This document shows, piece after piece, positions 1-12,500 of a DNA stretch of 64,000 nt. Position 1 is the stretch's first letter; every line of letters begins with the position of its first letter. The position numbers and the translations under genes are program-made. Source of the DNA: Rhabditoides inermis (taxonomy: Eukaryota; Nematoda; Chromadorea; Rhabditida; Rhabditidae); NCBI GenBank assembly GCA_963966185.1, contig CAWZYM010000425.1:62001-126000 (forward strand), written 5' to 3'. The notes beneath the pieces are model-generated. The model saw only the letters and a program-made list of their open reading frames with translations. It made no database searches and was not told where the DNA came from.

Positions 1-320
1 GTTACAGAATGTTACAGAATGTTACAGAATGTTACAGAATGTTACAGAATGTTACAGAATGTTACAGAATGTTACAGAATGTTACAGAATGTTACAGAAT
101 GTTACAGAACGTTACAGAAAATTACAGAATGTTACAGAATGTTACAGAATGTTACAGAATGTTACAGAATGTTACAAAATGTTACAGAATGTTACAGAAT
201 GTTACAGAATGTTACAGAATGTTACAGAATGTTACAGAATGTTACAGAATGTTACAAAATGTTACAGAATGTTACAGAATGTTACAAAATGTTACAAAAT
301 GTTACAGAATGTTACATAAT
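1..320. repeat. Left block with scattered AAAAT units
   Basis: Mostly canonical units, with AAAAT units (GTTACAAAAT) at 171, 251, 281 and 291, one GAAC unit at 101 followed by an AAA/ATT junction at 111-130, and a TAAT unit at 311. GAGA units, the commonest variant elsewhere, are absent here. The block ends at an 11-bp unit that shifts the phase. It looks like an older or separately evolved stretch than the GAGA-bearing HORs further right. Confidence 0.9.
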
Positions 321-1320
321 GTTACAGAAATGTTACAGAATGTTACAGAATGTTACAGAATGTTACAGAATGTTACAGAATGTCACAGAATGTTACAGAA
401 TGTTACAGAATGTTACAGAATGTTACAAAATGTTACAGAATGTTACAGAATGTTACAGAATGTTACAAAATGTTACAGAATGTTACAGAATGTTACAAAA
501 TGTTACAAAATGTTACAGAATGTTACAGAATGTTACAGAATGTTACAGAATGTTACAGAATGTTACAGAATGTTACAGAATGTTACAGAATGTTACAGAA
601 TGTTACAGAATGTTACAGAATGTTACAGAATGTTACAGAATGTTACAGAATGTTACAGAATGTTACAGAATGTTACAGAATGTTACAGAATGTTACAGAA
701 TGTTACAGAATGTTACAGAATGTTACAGAATGTTACAGAATGTTACAGAATGTTACAGAATGTTACAGAATGTTACAGAATGTTACAGAATGTTACAGAA
801 TGTTACAGAATGTTACAGAATGTTACAGAATGTTACAGAATGTTACAGAATGTTACAGAATGTTACAGAATGTTACAGAATGTTACAGAATGTTACAGAA
901 TGTTACAGAATGTTACAGAATGTTACAGAATGTTACAGAATGTTACAGAATGTTACAGAATGTTACAGAACGTTACAGAACGTTACAGAAAATTACAGAA
1001 TGTTACAGAATGTTACAGAATGTTACAGAATGTTACAGAATGTTACAGAATGTTACAGAATGTTACAGAATGTTACAGAATGTTACAGAATGTTACAGAA
1101 TGTTACAGAATGTTACAGAATGTTACAGAATGTTACAGAATGTTACAGAATGTTACAGAATGTTACAGAATGTTACAGAATGTTACAGAATGTTACAGAA
1201 TGTTACAGAATGTTACAGAATGTTACAGAATGTTACAGAATGTTACAGAATGTTACAGAATGTTACAGAATGTTACAGAATGTTACAGAATGTTACAGAA
1301 TGTTACAGAATGTTACAAAT
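321..1320. repeat. Phase-shifted sub-block bounded by 11-bp and 9-bp units
   Basis: An 11-bp unit at 321-331 (extra A before the final T) moves the 10-bp phase by one, and a 9-bp unit GTTACAAAT at 1,312-1,320 restores it. Inside are a TCAC unit at 382, AAAAT units near 422, 462, 492 and 502, then a perfect run of about 45 units (512-961). Two consecutive GAAC units and an AAA/ATT junction follow at about 962-1,001, and another perfect run reaches 1,311. GAGA units are still absent. Confidence 0.9.
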
Positions 1321-2460
1321 GTTACAGAATGTTACAGAATGTTACAGAATGTTACAGAATGTTACAGAAAATTACAGAATGTTACAGAATGTTACAGAAT
1401 GTTACAGAAAATTACAGAATGTTACAGAATGTTACAGAATGTTACAGAATGTTACAGAGAGTTACAGAATGTTACAGAATGTTACAGAAAATTACAGAAT
1501 GTTACAGAATGTTACAGAATGTTACAGAATGTTACAGAGAGTTACAGAGAGTTACAGAATGTTACAGAGAGTTACAGAATGTTACAGAATGTTACAGAGA
1601 GTTACAGAATGTTACAGAATGTTACAGAGAGTTACAGAATGTTACAGAATGTTACAGAGAGTTACAGAATGTTACAGAATGTTACAGAGAGTTACAGAAT
1701 GTTACAGAATGTTACAGAATGTTACAGAATGTTACAGAATGTTACAGAATGTTACAGAATGTTACAGAATGTTACAGAATGTTACAGAATGTTACAGAAT
1801 GTTACAGAATGTTACAGAATGTTACAGAATGTTACAGAATGTTACAGAATGTTACAGAAAATTACAGAATGTTACAGAATGTTACAGAATGTTACAGAAA
1901 ATTACAGAATGTTACAGAATGTTACAGAGAGTTACAGAATGTTACAGAATGTTACAGAGAGTTACAGAATGTTACAGAATGTTACAGAATGTTACAGAAT
2001 GTTACAGAATGTTACAGAATGTTACAGAATGTTACAGAATGTTACAGAATGTTACAGAATGTTACAGAATGTTACAGAATGTTACAGAATGTTACAGAAT
2101 GTTACAGAATGTTACAGAATGTTACAGAATGTTACAGAATGTTACAGAATGTTACAGAATGTTACAGAATGTTACAGAATGTTACAGAATGTTACAGAAT
2201 GTTACAAAATGTTACAGAATGTTACAGAATGTTACAGAGAGTTACAGAGAGTTACAGAATGTTACAGAATGTTACAGAGAGTTACAGAGAGTTACAGAAT
2301 GTTACAGAATGTTACAAAATGTTACAGAATGTTACAGAATGTTACAGAGAGTTACAGAGAGTTACAGAATGTTACAGAATGTTACAGAGAGTTACAGAGA
2401 GTTACAGAATGTTACAGAATGTTACAGAATGTTACAGAATGTTACAGAATGTTACAGAGA
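1321..2460. repeat. Mixed block: AAA/ATT junctions, first GAGA units
   Basis: AAA/ATT junctions (a TG to AA change at the unit boundary) occur at about 1,361, 1,401, 1,481, 1,851 and 1,891. GAGA units appear here for the first time, at 1,451, then as a regular 30-bp series at 1,561-1,690, and then as adjacent pairs from about 2,231. Single AAAAT units lie at 2,201 and 2,311. Canonical runs of 15-25 units separate the clusters. This is the transition into HOR family A. Confidence 0.88.
1561..1690. repeat. 30-bp sub-repeat: GAGA unit + two canonical units
   Basis: GAGA units start at 1,561, 1,591, 1,621, 1,651 and 1,681, exactly 30 bp apart, each followed by two canonical units. The same 30-bp sub-repeat recurs in sets of three to six across the window, so it is an amplified unit rather than chance spacing. 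Confidence 0.92.
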
Positions 2461-5149
2461 GTTAGAGAGAGTTACAGAATGTTACAGAATGTTACAGAGA
2501 GTTACAGAGAGTTACATAATGTTACAGAATGTTACAGAATGTTACAGAGAGTTACAGAATGTTACAGAATGTTACAGAATGTTACAGAATGTTACAGAAT
2601 GTTACAGATTGTTACAGAATGTTACAGAATGTTACAGAATGTTACAGAATGTTACAGAATGTTACAGAATGTTACAGAATGTTACAGAATGTTACAGAAT
2701 GTTACAGAATGTTACAGAATGTTACAGAATGTTACAGAATGTTACAGAATGTTACAGAATGTTACAGAATGTTACAGAATGTTACAGAATGTTACAGAAT
2801 GATACAGAATGTTACAGAATGTTACAGAATGTTACAGAATGTTACAGAATGTTACAGAATGTTACAGAATGTTACAGAATGTTACAGAATGTTACAGAAT
2901 GTTACAGAATGTTACAGAATGTTACAGAATGTTACAGAATGTTACAGAATGTTACAGAATGTTACAGAATGTTACAGAATGTTACAGAATGTTACAGAAT
3001 GTTACAGAATGTTACAGAATGTTACAGAATGTTACAGAATGTTACAGAATGTTACAGAATGTTACAGAATGTTACAGAGAGTTAGAGAGAGTTACAGAAT
3101 GTTACAGAATGTTACAGAGAGTTACAGAGAGTTACATAATGTTACAGAATGTTACAGAATGTTACAGAGAGTTACAGAGAGTTACAGAATGTTACAGAAT
3201 GTTACAGAATGTTACAGAATGTTACAGAATGTTACAGAGAGTTAGAGAGAGTTACAGAATGTTACAGAATGTTACAGAGAGTTACAGAGAGTTACAGAAT
3301 GTTACAGAATGTTACAGAATGTTACAGAGAGTTACAGAATGTTACAGAATGTTACAGAATGTTACAGAATGTTACAGAATGTTACAGATTGTTACAGAAT
3401 GTTACAGAATGTTACAGAATGTTACAGAATGTTACAGAATGTTACAGAATGTTACAGAATGTTACAGAATGTTACAGAATGTTACAGAATGTTACAGAAT
3501 GTTACAGAATGTTACAGAATGTTACAGAATGTTACAGAATGTTACAGAATGTTACAGAATGTTACAGAATGTTACAGAATGTTACAGAATGTTACAGAAT
3601 GTTACAGAATGTTACAGAATGTTACAGAATGTTACAGAATGTTACAGAATGTTACAGAATGTTACAGAATGTTACAGAATGTTACAGAATGTTACAGAAT
3701 GTTACAGAATGTTACAGAATGTTACAGAATGTTACAGAGAGTTAGAGAGAGTTACAGAATGTTACAGAATGTTACAGAGAGTTACAGAGAGTTACATAAT
3801 GTTACAGAATGTTACAGAATGTTACAGAGAGTTACAGAATGTTACAGAATGTTACAGAATGTTACAGAATGTTACAGAATGTTACAGAATGTTACAGAGA
3901 GTTAGAGAGAGTTACAGAATGTTACAGAATGTTACAGAGAGTTACAGAGAGTTACAGAATGTTACAGAATGTTACAGAATGTTACAGATGTTACAGAATG
4001 TTACAGAATGTTACAGAATGTTACAGAATGTTACAGAATGTTACAGAATGTTACAGAATGTTACAGAATGTTACAGAATGTTACAGAGAGTTACAGAATG
4101 TTACAGAATGTTACAGAATGTTACAGAGAGTTACAGAGAGTTACAGAATGTTACAGAATGTTACAGAATGTTACAGAATGTTACAGAATGTTACAGAATG
4201 TTACAGAATGTTACAGAATGTTACAGAATGTTACAGAATGTTACAGAATGTTACAGAATGTTACAGAATGTTACAGAATGTTACAGAATGTTACAGAATG
4301 TTACAGAATGTTACAGAATGTTACAGAATGTTACAGAATGTTACAGAATGTTACAGAATGTTACAGAATGTTACAGAATGTTACAGAATGTTACAGAATG
4401 TTACAGAATGTTACAGAATGTTACAGAATGTTACAGAATGTTACAGAATGTTACAGAATGTTACAGAATGTTACAGAATGTTACAGAATGTTACAGAATG
4501 TTACAGAATGTTACAGAATGTTACAGAATGTTACAGAATGTTACAGAATGTTACAGAATGTTACAGAATGTTACAGAATGTTACAGAGAGTTACAGAATG
4601 TTACAGAATGTTACAGAGAGTTACAGAATGTTACAGAATGTTACAGAATGTTACAGAGAGTTACAGAATGTTACAGAATGTTACAGAATGTTACAGAATG
4701 TTACAGAGAGTTACAGAATGTTACAGAATGTTACAGAATGTTACAGAATGTTACAGAGAGTTACAGAATGTTACAGAATGTTACAGAATGTTACAGAATG
4801 TTACAGAATGTTACAGAATGTTACAGAGAGTTACAGAGAGTTACAGAATGTTACAGAATGTTACAGAATGTTACAGAATGTTACAGAATGTTACAGAATG
4901 TTACAGAATGTTACAGAATGTTACAGAGAGTTACAGAGAGTTACAGAATGTTACAGAGAGTTACAGAATGTTACAGAATGTTACAGAATGTTACAGAATG
5001 TTACAGAATGTTACAGAATGTTACAGAATGTTACCGAATGTTACAGAATGTTACAGAATGTTACAGAGAGTTACAGAATGTTACAGAATGTTACAGAGAG
5101 TTACAGAATGTTACAGAATGTTACATAATGTTACATAATGTTACATAAT
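2461..5149. repeat. HOR family A, copy A1 (with 620-660-bp internal blocks)
   Basis: The marker is the TAGAG unit (GTTAGAGAGA), at 2,461, 3,081, 3,241, 3,741 and 3,901. TAAT units follow the main ones by 50 bp, at 2,511, 3,131 and 3,791, giving internal blocks of 620 and 660 bp. Other markers are ATT-end units at 2,601 and 3,381, a GATAC unit at 2,801, a 9-bp unit at 3,981-3,989, a CCGA unit at about 5,030, and three consecutive TAAT units at 5,120-5,149. A perfect run of about 43 units lies at roughly 4,140-4,580. The same markers recur in the same order in copy A2, about 3.1 kb downstream. Confidence 0.93.
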
Positions 5150-5939
5150 GTTACAGAATGTTACAGAATGTTACAGAATGTTACAGAATGTTACAGAATG
5201 TTACAGAATGTTACAGAGAGTTACAGAGAGTTACAGAGAGTTACAGAGAGTTACAGAGAGTTACAGAATGTTACAGAATGTTACAGAATGTTACAGAATG
5301 TTACAGAATGTTACAGAATGTTACAGAATGTTACAGAATGTTACAGAATGTTACAGAATGTTACAGAATGTTACAGAATGTTACAGAATGTTACAGAATG
5401 TTACAGAATGTTACAGAATGTTACAGAATGTTACAGAATGTTACAGAATGTTACAGAATGTTACAGAATGTTACAGAATGTTACAGAATGTTACAGAATG
5501 TTACAGAATGTTACAGAATGTTACAGAATGTTACAGAATGTTACAGAGAGTTACAGAATGTTACAGAATGTTACAGAGAGTTACAGAATGTTACAGAATG
5601 TTACAGAATGTTACAGAATGTTACAGAGAGTTACAGAATGTTACAGAATGTTACAGAGAGTTACAGAATGTTACAGAATGTTACAGAATGTTACAGAATG
5701 TTACAGAATGTTACAGAATGTTACAGAATGTTACAGAATGTTACAGAATGTTACAGAATGTTACAGAATGTTACAGAATGTTACAGAATGTTACAGAATG
5801 TTACAGAATGTTACAGAATGTTACAGAATGTTACAGAATGTTACAGAATGTTACAGAATGTTACAGAATGTTACAGAATGTTACAGAATGTTACAGAATG
5901 TTACAGAATGTTACAGAATGTTACAGAATGTTACAGAAT
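5150..5939. repeat. Linker block between A1 and A2
   Basis: Starts after the TAAT triplet with about six canonical units, then five consecutive GAGA units (5,210-5,259), a canonical run to about 5,540, four GAGA units around 5,540-5,670, and a canonical run up to the GATAC unit of A2. The opening (canonical units, then four or five GAGA units) recurs after the TAAT pairs at 8,230 and 9,030, so it is the start of the same repeated block. Confidence 0.88.
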
Positions 5940-8249
5940 GATACAGAATGTTACAGAATGTTACAGAATGTTACAGAATGTTACAGAATGTTACAGAATG
6001 TTACAGAATGTTACAGAATGTTACAGAATGTTACAGAATGTTACAGAATGTTACAGAATGTTACAGAATGTTACAGAATGTTACAGAATGTTACAGAATG
6101 TTACAGAATGTTACAGAATGTTACAGAATGTTACAGAATGTTACAGAATGTTACAGAATGTTACAGAATGTTACAGAATGTTACAGAATGTTACAGAATG
6201 TTACAGAATGTTACAGAATGTTACAGAATGTTACAGAGAGTTAGAGAGAGTTACAGAATGTTACAGAATGTTACAGAGAGTTACAGAGAGTTACATAATG
6301 TTACAGAATGTTACAGAATGTTACAGAGAGTTACAGAGAGTTACAGAATGTTACAGAATGTTACAGAATGTTACAGAATGTTACAGAATGTTACAGAGAG
6401 TTAGAGAGAGTTACAGAATGTTACAGAATGTTACAGAGAGTTACAGAGAGTTACAGAATGTTACAGAATGTTACAGAATGTTACAGAGAGTTACAGAATG
6501 TTACAGAATGTTACAGAATGTTACAGAATGTTACAGAATGTTACAGATTGTTACAGAATGTTACAGAATGTTACAGAATGTTACAGAATGTTACAGAATG
6601 TTACAGAATGTTACAGAATGTTACAGAATGTTACAGAATGTTACAGAATGTTACAGAATGTTACAGAATGTTACAGAATGTTACAGAATGTTACAGAATG
6701 TTACAGAATGTTACAGAATGTTACAGAATGTTACAGAATGTTACAGAATGTTACAGAATGTTACAGAATGTTACAGAATGTTACAGAATGTTACAGAATG
6801 TTACAGAATGTTACAGAATGTTACAGAATGTTACAGAATGTTACAGAATGTTACAGAATGTTACAGAGAGTTAGAGAGAGTTACAGAATGTTACAGAATG
6901 TTACAGAGAGTTACAGAGAGTTACATAATGTTACAGAATGTTACAGAATGTTACAGAGAGTTACAGAATGTTACAGAATGTTACAGAATGTTACAGAATG
7001 TTACAGAATGTTACAGAATGTTACAGAGAGTTAGAGAGAGTTACAGAATGTTACAGAATGTTACAGAGAGTTACAGAGAGTTACAGAATGTTACAGAATG
7101 TTACAGAATGTTACAGATGTTACAGAATGTTACAGAATGTTACAGAATGTTACAGAATGTTACAGAATGTTACAGAATGTTACAGAATGTTACAGAATGT
7201 TACAGAATGTTACAGAGAGTTACAGAATGTTACAGAATGTTACAGAATGTTACAGAGAGTTACAGAGAGTTACAGAATGTTACAGAATGTTACAGAATGT
7301 TACAGAATGTTACAGAATGTTACAGAATGTTACAGAATGTTACAGAATGTTACAGAATGTTACAGAATGTTACAGAATGTTACAGAATGTTACAGAATGT
7401 TACAGAATGTTACAGAATGTTACAGAATGTTACAGAATGTTACAGAATGTTACAGAATGTTACAGAATGTTACAGAATGTTACAGAATGTTACAGAATGT
7501 TACAGAATGTTACAGAATGTTACAGAATGTTACAGAATGTTACAGAATGTTACAGAATGTTACAGAATGTTACAGAATGTTACAGAATGTTACAGAATGT
7601 TACAGAATGTTACAGAATGTTACAGAATGTTACAGAATGTTACAGAATGTTACAGAATGTTACAGAATGTTACAGAATGTTACAGAATGTTACAGAGAGT
7701 TACAGAATGTTACAGAATGTTACAGAGAGTTACAGAATGTTACAGAATGTTACAGAATGTTACAGAGAGTTACAGAATGTTACAGAATGTTACAGAATGT
7801 TACAGAATGTTACAGAGAGTTACAGAATGTTACAGAATGTTACAGAATGTTACAGAATGTTACAGAGAGTTACAGAATGTTACAGAATGTTACAGAATGT
7901 TACAGAATGTTACAGAATGTTACAGAATGTTACAGAGAGTTACAGAGAGTTACAGAATGTTACAGAATGTTACAGAATGTTACAGAATGTTACAGAATGT
8001 TACAGAATGTTACAGAATGTTACAGAGAGTTACAGAGAGTTACAGAATGTTACAGAGAGTTACAGAATGTTACAGAATGTTACAGAATGTTACAGAATGT
8101 TACAGAATGTTACAGAATGTTACAGAATGTTACCGAATGTTACAGAATGTTACAGAATGTTACAGAGATGTTACAGAATGTTACAGAATGTTACAGAGAG
8201 TTACAGAATGTTACAGAATGTTACAGAATGTTACATAATGTTACATAAT
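5940..8249. repeat. HOR family A, copy A2 (segmental duplicate of A1)
   Basis: Markers match A1 in order: GATAC 5,940, TAGAG 6,240, TAAT 6,290, TAGAG 6,400, ATT-end 6,540, TAGAG 6,870, TAAT 6,920, TAGAG 7,030, 9-bp unit 7,110-7,118, CCGA at about 8,129, TAAT pair 8,230-8,249. The offset to A1 is 3,139 at the GATAC unit, 3,159 over the next markers, 3,129 from the third TAGAG block, and about 3,099 at the CCGA unit. The copies therefore differ by whole numbers of units within homogeneous runs. A2 has one private 11-bp unit, at 8,159-8,169. Confidence 0.93.
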
Positions 8250-9029
8250 GTTACAGAATGTTACAGAATGTTACAGAATGTTACAGAATGTTACAGAATG
8301 TTACAGAATGTTACAGAATGTTACAGAGAGTTACAGAGAGTTACAGAGAGTTACAGAGAGTTACAGAATGTTACAGAATGTTACAGAATGTTACAGAATG
8401 TTACAGAATGTTACAGAATGTTACAGAATGTTACAGAATGTTACAGAATGTTACAGAATGTTACAGAATGTTACAGAATGTTACAGAATGTTACAGAATG
8501 TTACAGAATGTTACAGAATGTTACAGAATGTTACAGAATGTTACAGAATGTTACAGAATGTTACAGAATGTTACAGAATGTTACAGAATGTTACAGAATG
8601 TTACAGAATGTTACAGAATGTTACAGAATGTTACAGAATGTTACAGAATGTTACAGAATGTTACAGAATGTTACAGAATGTTACCGAATGTTACAGAATG
8701 TTACAGAATGTTACAGAATGTTACAGAATGTTACAGAATGTTACAGAATGTTACAGAATGTTACAGAATGTTACAGAATGTTACAGAATGTTACAGAATG
8801 TTACAGAATGTTACAGAATGTTACAGAATGTTACAGAGAGTTACAGAATGTTACAGAATGTTACAGAATGTTACAGAATGTTACAGAATGTTACAGAATG
8901 TTACAGAATGTTACAGAATGTTACAGAATGTTACAGAATGTTACAGAATGTTACAGAATGTTACAGAATGTTACAGAATGTTACAGAATGTTACAGAATG
9001 TTACAGAATGTTACAGAATGTTACAGAAT
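8230..9029. repeat. 800-bp block, first copy
   Basis: Starts with a TAAT pair (8,230, 8,240), then canonical units, four GAGA units (8,320-8,359), a long canonical run with one CCGA unit at 8,680 and one GAGA unit near 8,830, up to the next TAAT pair. The next copy begins exactly 800 bp downstream. It looks like a shortened version of the 3.1-kb A repeat that has lost the TAGAG part. Confidence 0.9.
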
Positions 9030-9529
9030 GTTACATAATGTTACATAATGTTACAGAATGTTACAGAATGTTACAGAATGTTACAGAATGTTACAGAATG
9101 TTACAGAATGTTACAGAATGTTACAGAGAGTTACAGAGAGTTACAGAGAGTTACAGAGAGTTACAGAATGTTACAGAATGTTACAGAATGTTACAGAATG
9201 TTACAGAATGTTACAGAATGTTACAGAATGTTACAGAATGTTACAGAATGTTACAGAATGTTACAGAATGTTACAGAATGTTACAGAATGTTACAGAATG
9301 TTACAGAATGTTACAGAATGTTACAGAATGTTACAGAATGTTACAGAATGTTACAGAATGTTACAGAATGTTACAGAATGTTACAGAATGTTACAGAATG
9401 TTACAGAATGTTACAGAATGTTACAGAATGTTACAGAATGTTACAGAATGTTACAGAATGTTACAGAATGTTACAGAATGTTACAGAATGTTACAGAATG
9501 TTACAGAATGTTACAGAATGTTACAGAAT
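9030..9529. repeat. 800-bp block, second copy (runs into the pure tract)
   Basis: A TAAT pair at 9,030 and 9,040 and four GAGA units at 9,120-9,159 sit exactly 800 bp after their counterparts. The rest is canonical and merges into the near-pure tract at the 11-bp unit at 9,530. No later TAAT pair closes the block, so the second copy is either truncated or homogenised. Confidence 0.88.
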
Positions 9530-12500
9530 GTTACAGAGATGTTACAGAATGTTACAGAATGTTACAGAATGTTACAGAATGTTACAGAATGTTACAGAAT
9601 GTTACAGAATGTTACAGAATGTTACAGAATGTTACAGAATGTTACAGAATGTTACAGAATGTTACAGAATGTTACAGAATGTTACAGAATGTTACAGAAT
9701 GTTACAGAATGTTACAGAATGTTACAGAATGTTACAGAATGTTACAGAATGTTACAGAATGTTACAGAATGTTACAGAATGTTACAGAATGTTACAGAAT
9801 GTTACAGAATGTTACAGAATGTTACAGAATGTTACAGAATGTTACAGAATGTTACAGAATGTTACAGAATGTTACAGAATGTTACAGAATGTTACAGAAT
9901 GTTACAGAATGTTACAGAATGTTACAGAATGTTACAGAATGTTACAGAATGTTACAGAATGTTACAGAATGTTACAGAATGTTACAGAATGTTACAGAAT
10001 GTTACAGAATGTTACAGAATGTTACAGAATGTTACAGAATGTTACAGAATGTTACAGAATGTTACAGAATGTTACAGAATGTTACAGAATGTTACAGAAT
10101 GTTACAGAATGTTACAGAATGTTACAGAATGTTACAGAATGTTACAGAATGTTACAGAGAGTTACAGAATGTTACAGAATGTTACAGAATGTTACAGAAT
10201 GTTACAGAATGTTACAGAATGTTACAGAATGTTACAGAGATGTTACAGAATGTTACAGAATGTTACAGAATGTTACAGAATGTTACAGAATGTTACAGAA
10301 TGTTACAGAATGTTACAGAATGTTACAGAGAGTTACAGAATGTTACAGAATGTTACAGAATGTTACAGAATGTTACAGAATGTTACAGAATGTTACAGAA
10401 TGTTACAGAATGTTACAGAATGTTACAGAATGTTACAGAATGTTACAGAGATGTTACAGAATGTTACAGAATGTTACAGAATGTTACAGAATGTTACAGA
10501 ATGTTACAGAATGTTACAGAATGTTACAATGTTACAGAATGTTACAGAATGTTACAGAATGTTACAGAATGTTACAGAATGTTACAGAATGTTACAGAAT
10601 GTTACAGAATGTTACAGAATGTTACAGAGATGTTACAGAGAGTTACAGAATGTTACAGAATGTTACAGAATGTTACAGAATGTTACAGAATGTTACAGAA
10701 TGTTACAGAATGTTACAGAATGTTACAGAATGTTACAGAATGTTACAGAATGTTACAGAATGTTACAGAATGTTACAGAATGTTACAGAATGTTACAGAA
10801 TGTTACAGAATGTTACAGAATGTTACAGAATGTTACAGAATGTTACAGAATGTTACAGAATGTTACAGAATGTTACAGAATGTTACAGAATGTTACAGAA
10901 TGTTACAGAATGTTACAGAATGTTACAGAATGTTACAGAATGTTACAGAATGTTACAGAATGTTACAGAATGTTACAGAATGTTACAGAATGTTACAGAA
11001 TGTTACAGAATGTTACAGAATGTTACAGAATGTTACAGAATGTTACAGAATGTTACAGAATGTTACAGAATGTTACAGAATGTTACAGAATGTTACAGAA
11101 TGTTACAGAATGTTACAGAATGTTACAGAATGTTACAGAATGTTACAGAATGTTACAGAATGTTACAGAATGTTACAGAGAGTTACAGAATGTTACAGAA
11201 TGTTACAGAATGTTACAGAATGTTACAGAATGTTACAGAATGTTACAGAATGTTACAGAATGTTACAGAATGTTACAGAATGTTACAGAATGTTACAGAA
11301 TGTTACAGAATGTTACAGAATGTTACAGAATGTTACAGAATGTTACAGAATGTTACAGAATGTTACAGAATGTTACAGAATGTTACAGAATGTTACAGAA
11401 TGTTACAGAATGTTACAGAATGTTACAGAATGTTACAGAATGTTACAGAATGTTACAGAATGTTACAGAATGTTACAGAATGTTACAGAATGTTACAGAA
11501 TGTTACAGAATGTTACAGAATGTTACAGAATGTTACAGAATGTTACAGAATGTTACAGAATGTTACAGAATGTTACAGAATGTTACAGAATGTTACAGAA
11601 TGTTACAGAATGTTACAGAATGTTACAGAATGTTACAGAATGTTACAGAATGTTACAGAATGTTACAGAATGTTACAGAATGTTACAGAATGTTACAGAA
11701 TGTTACAGAATGTTACAGAATGTTACAGAATGTTACAGAATGTTACAGAATGTTACAGAATGTTACAGAATGTTACAGAATGTTACAGAATGTTACAGAA
11801 TGTTACAGAATGTTACAGAATGTTACAGAATGTTACAGAATGTTACAGAATGTTACAGAATGTTACAGAATGTTACAGAATGTTACAGAATGTTACAGAA
11901 TGTTACAGAATGTTACAGAATGTTACAGAATGTTACAGAATGTTACAGAATGTTACAGAATGTTACAGAATGTTACAGAATGTTACAGAATGTTACAGAA
12001 TGTTACAGAATGTTACAGAATGTTACAGAGAGTTACAGAATGTTACAGAATGTTACAGAATGTTACAGAATGTTACAGAATGTTACAGAATGTTACAGAA
12101 TGTTACAATGTTACAGAATGTTACAGAATGTTACAGAATGTTACAGAATGTTACAGAATGTTACAGAATGTTACAGAATGTTACAGAATGTTACAGAATG
12201 TTACAGAATGTTACAGAATGTTACAGAATGTTACAGAATGTTACAGAATGTTACAGAATGTTACAGAATGTTACAGAATGTTACAGAATGTTACAGAATG
12301 TTACAGAATGTTACAGAATGTTACAGAATGTTACAGAATGTTACAGAATGTTACAGAATGTTACAGAATGTTACAGAATGTTACAGAATGTTACAGAATG
12401 TTACAGAATGTTACAGAATGTTACAGAATGTTACAGAATGTTACAGAATGTTACAGAATGTTACAGAATGTTACAGAATGTTACAGAATGTTACAGAATG

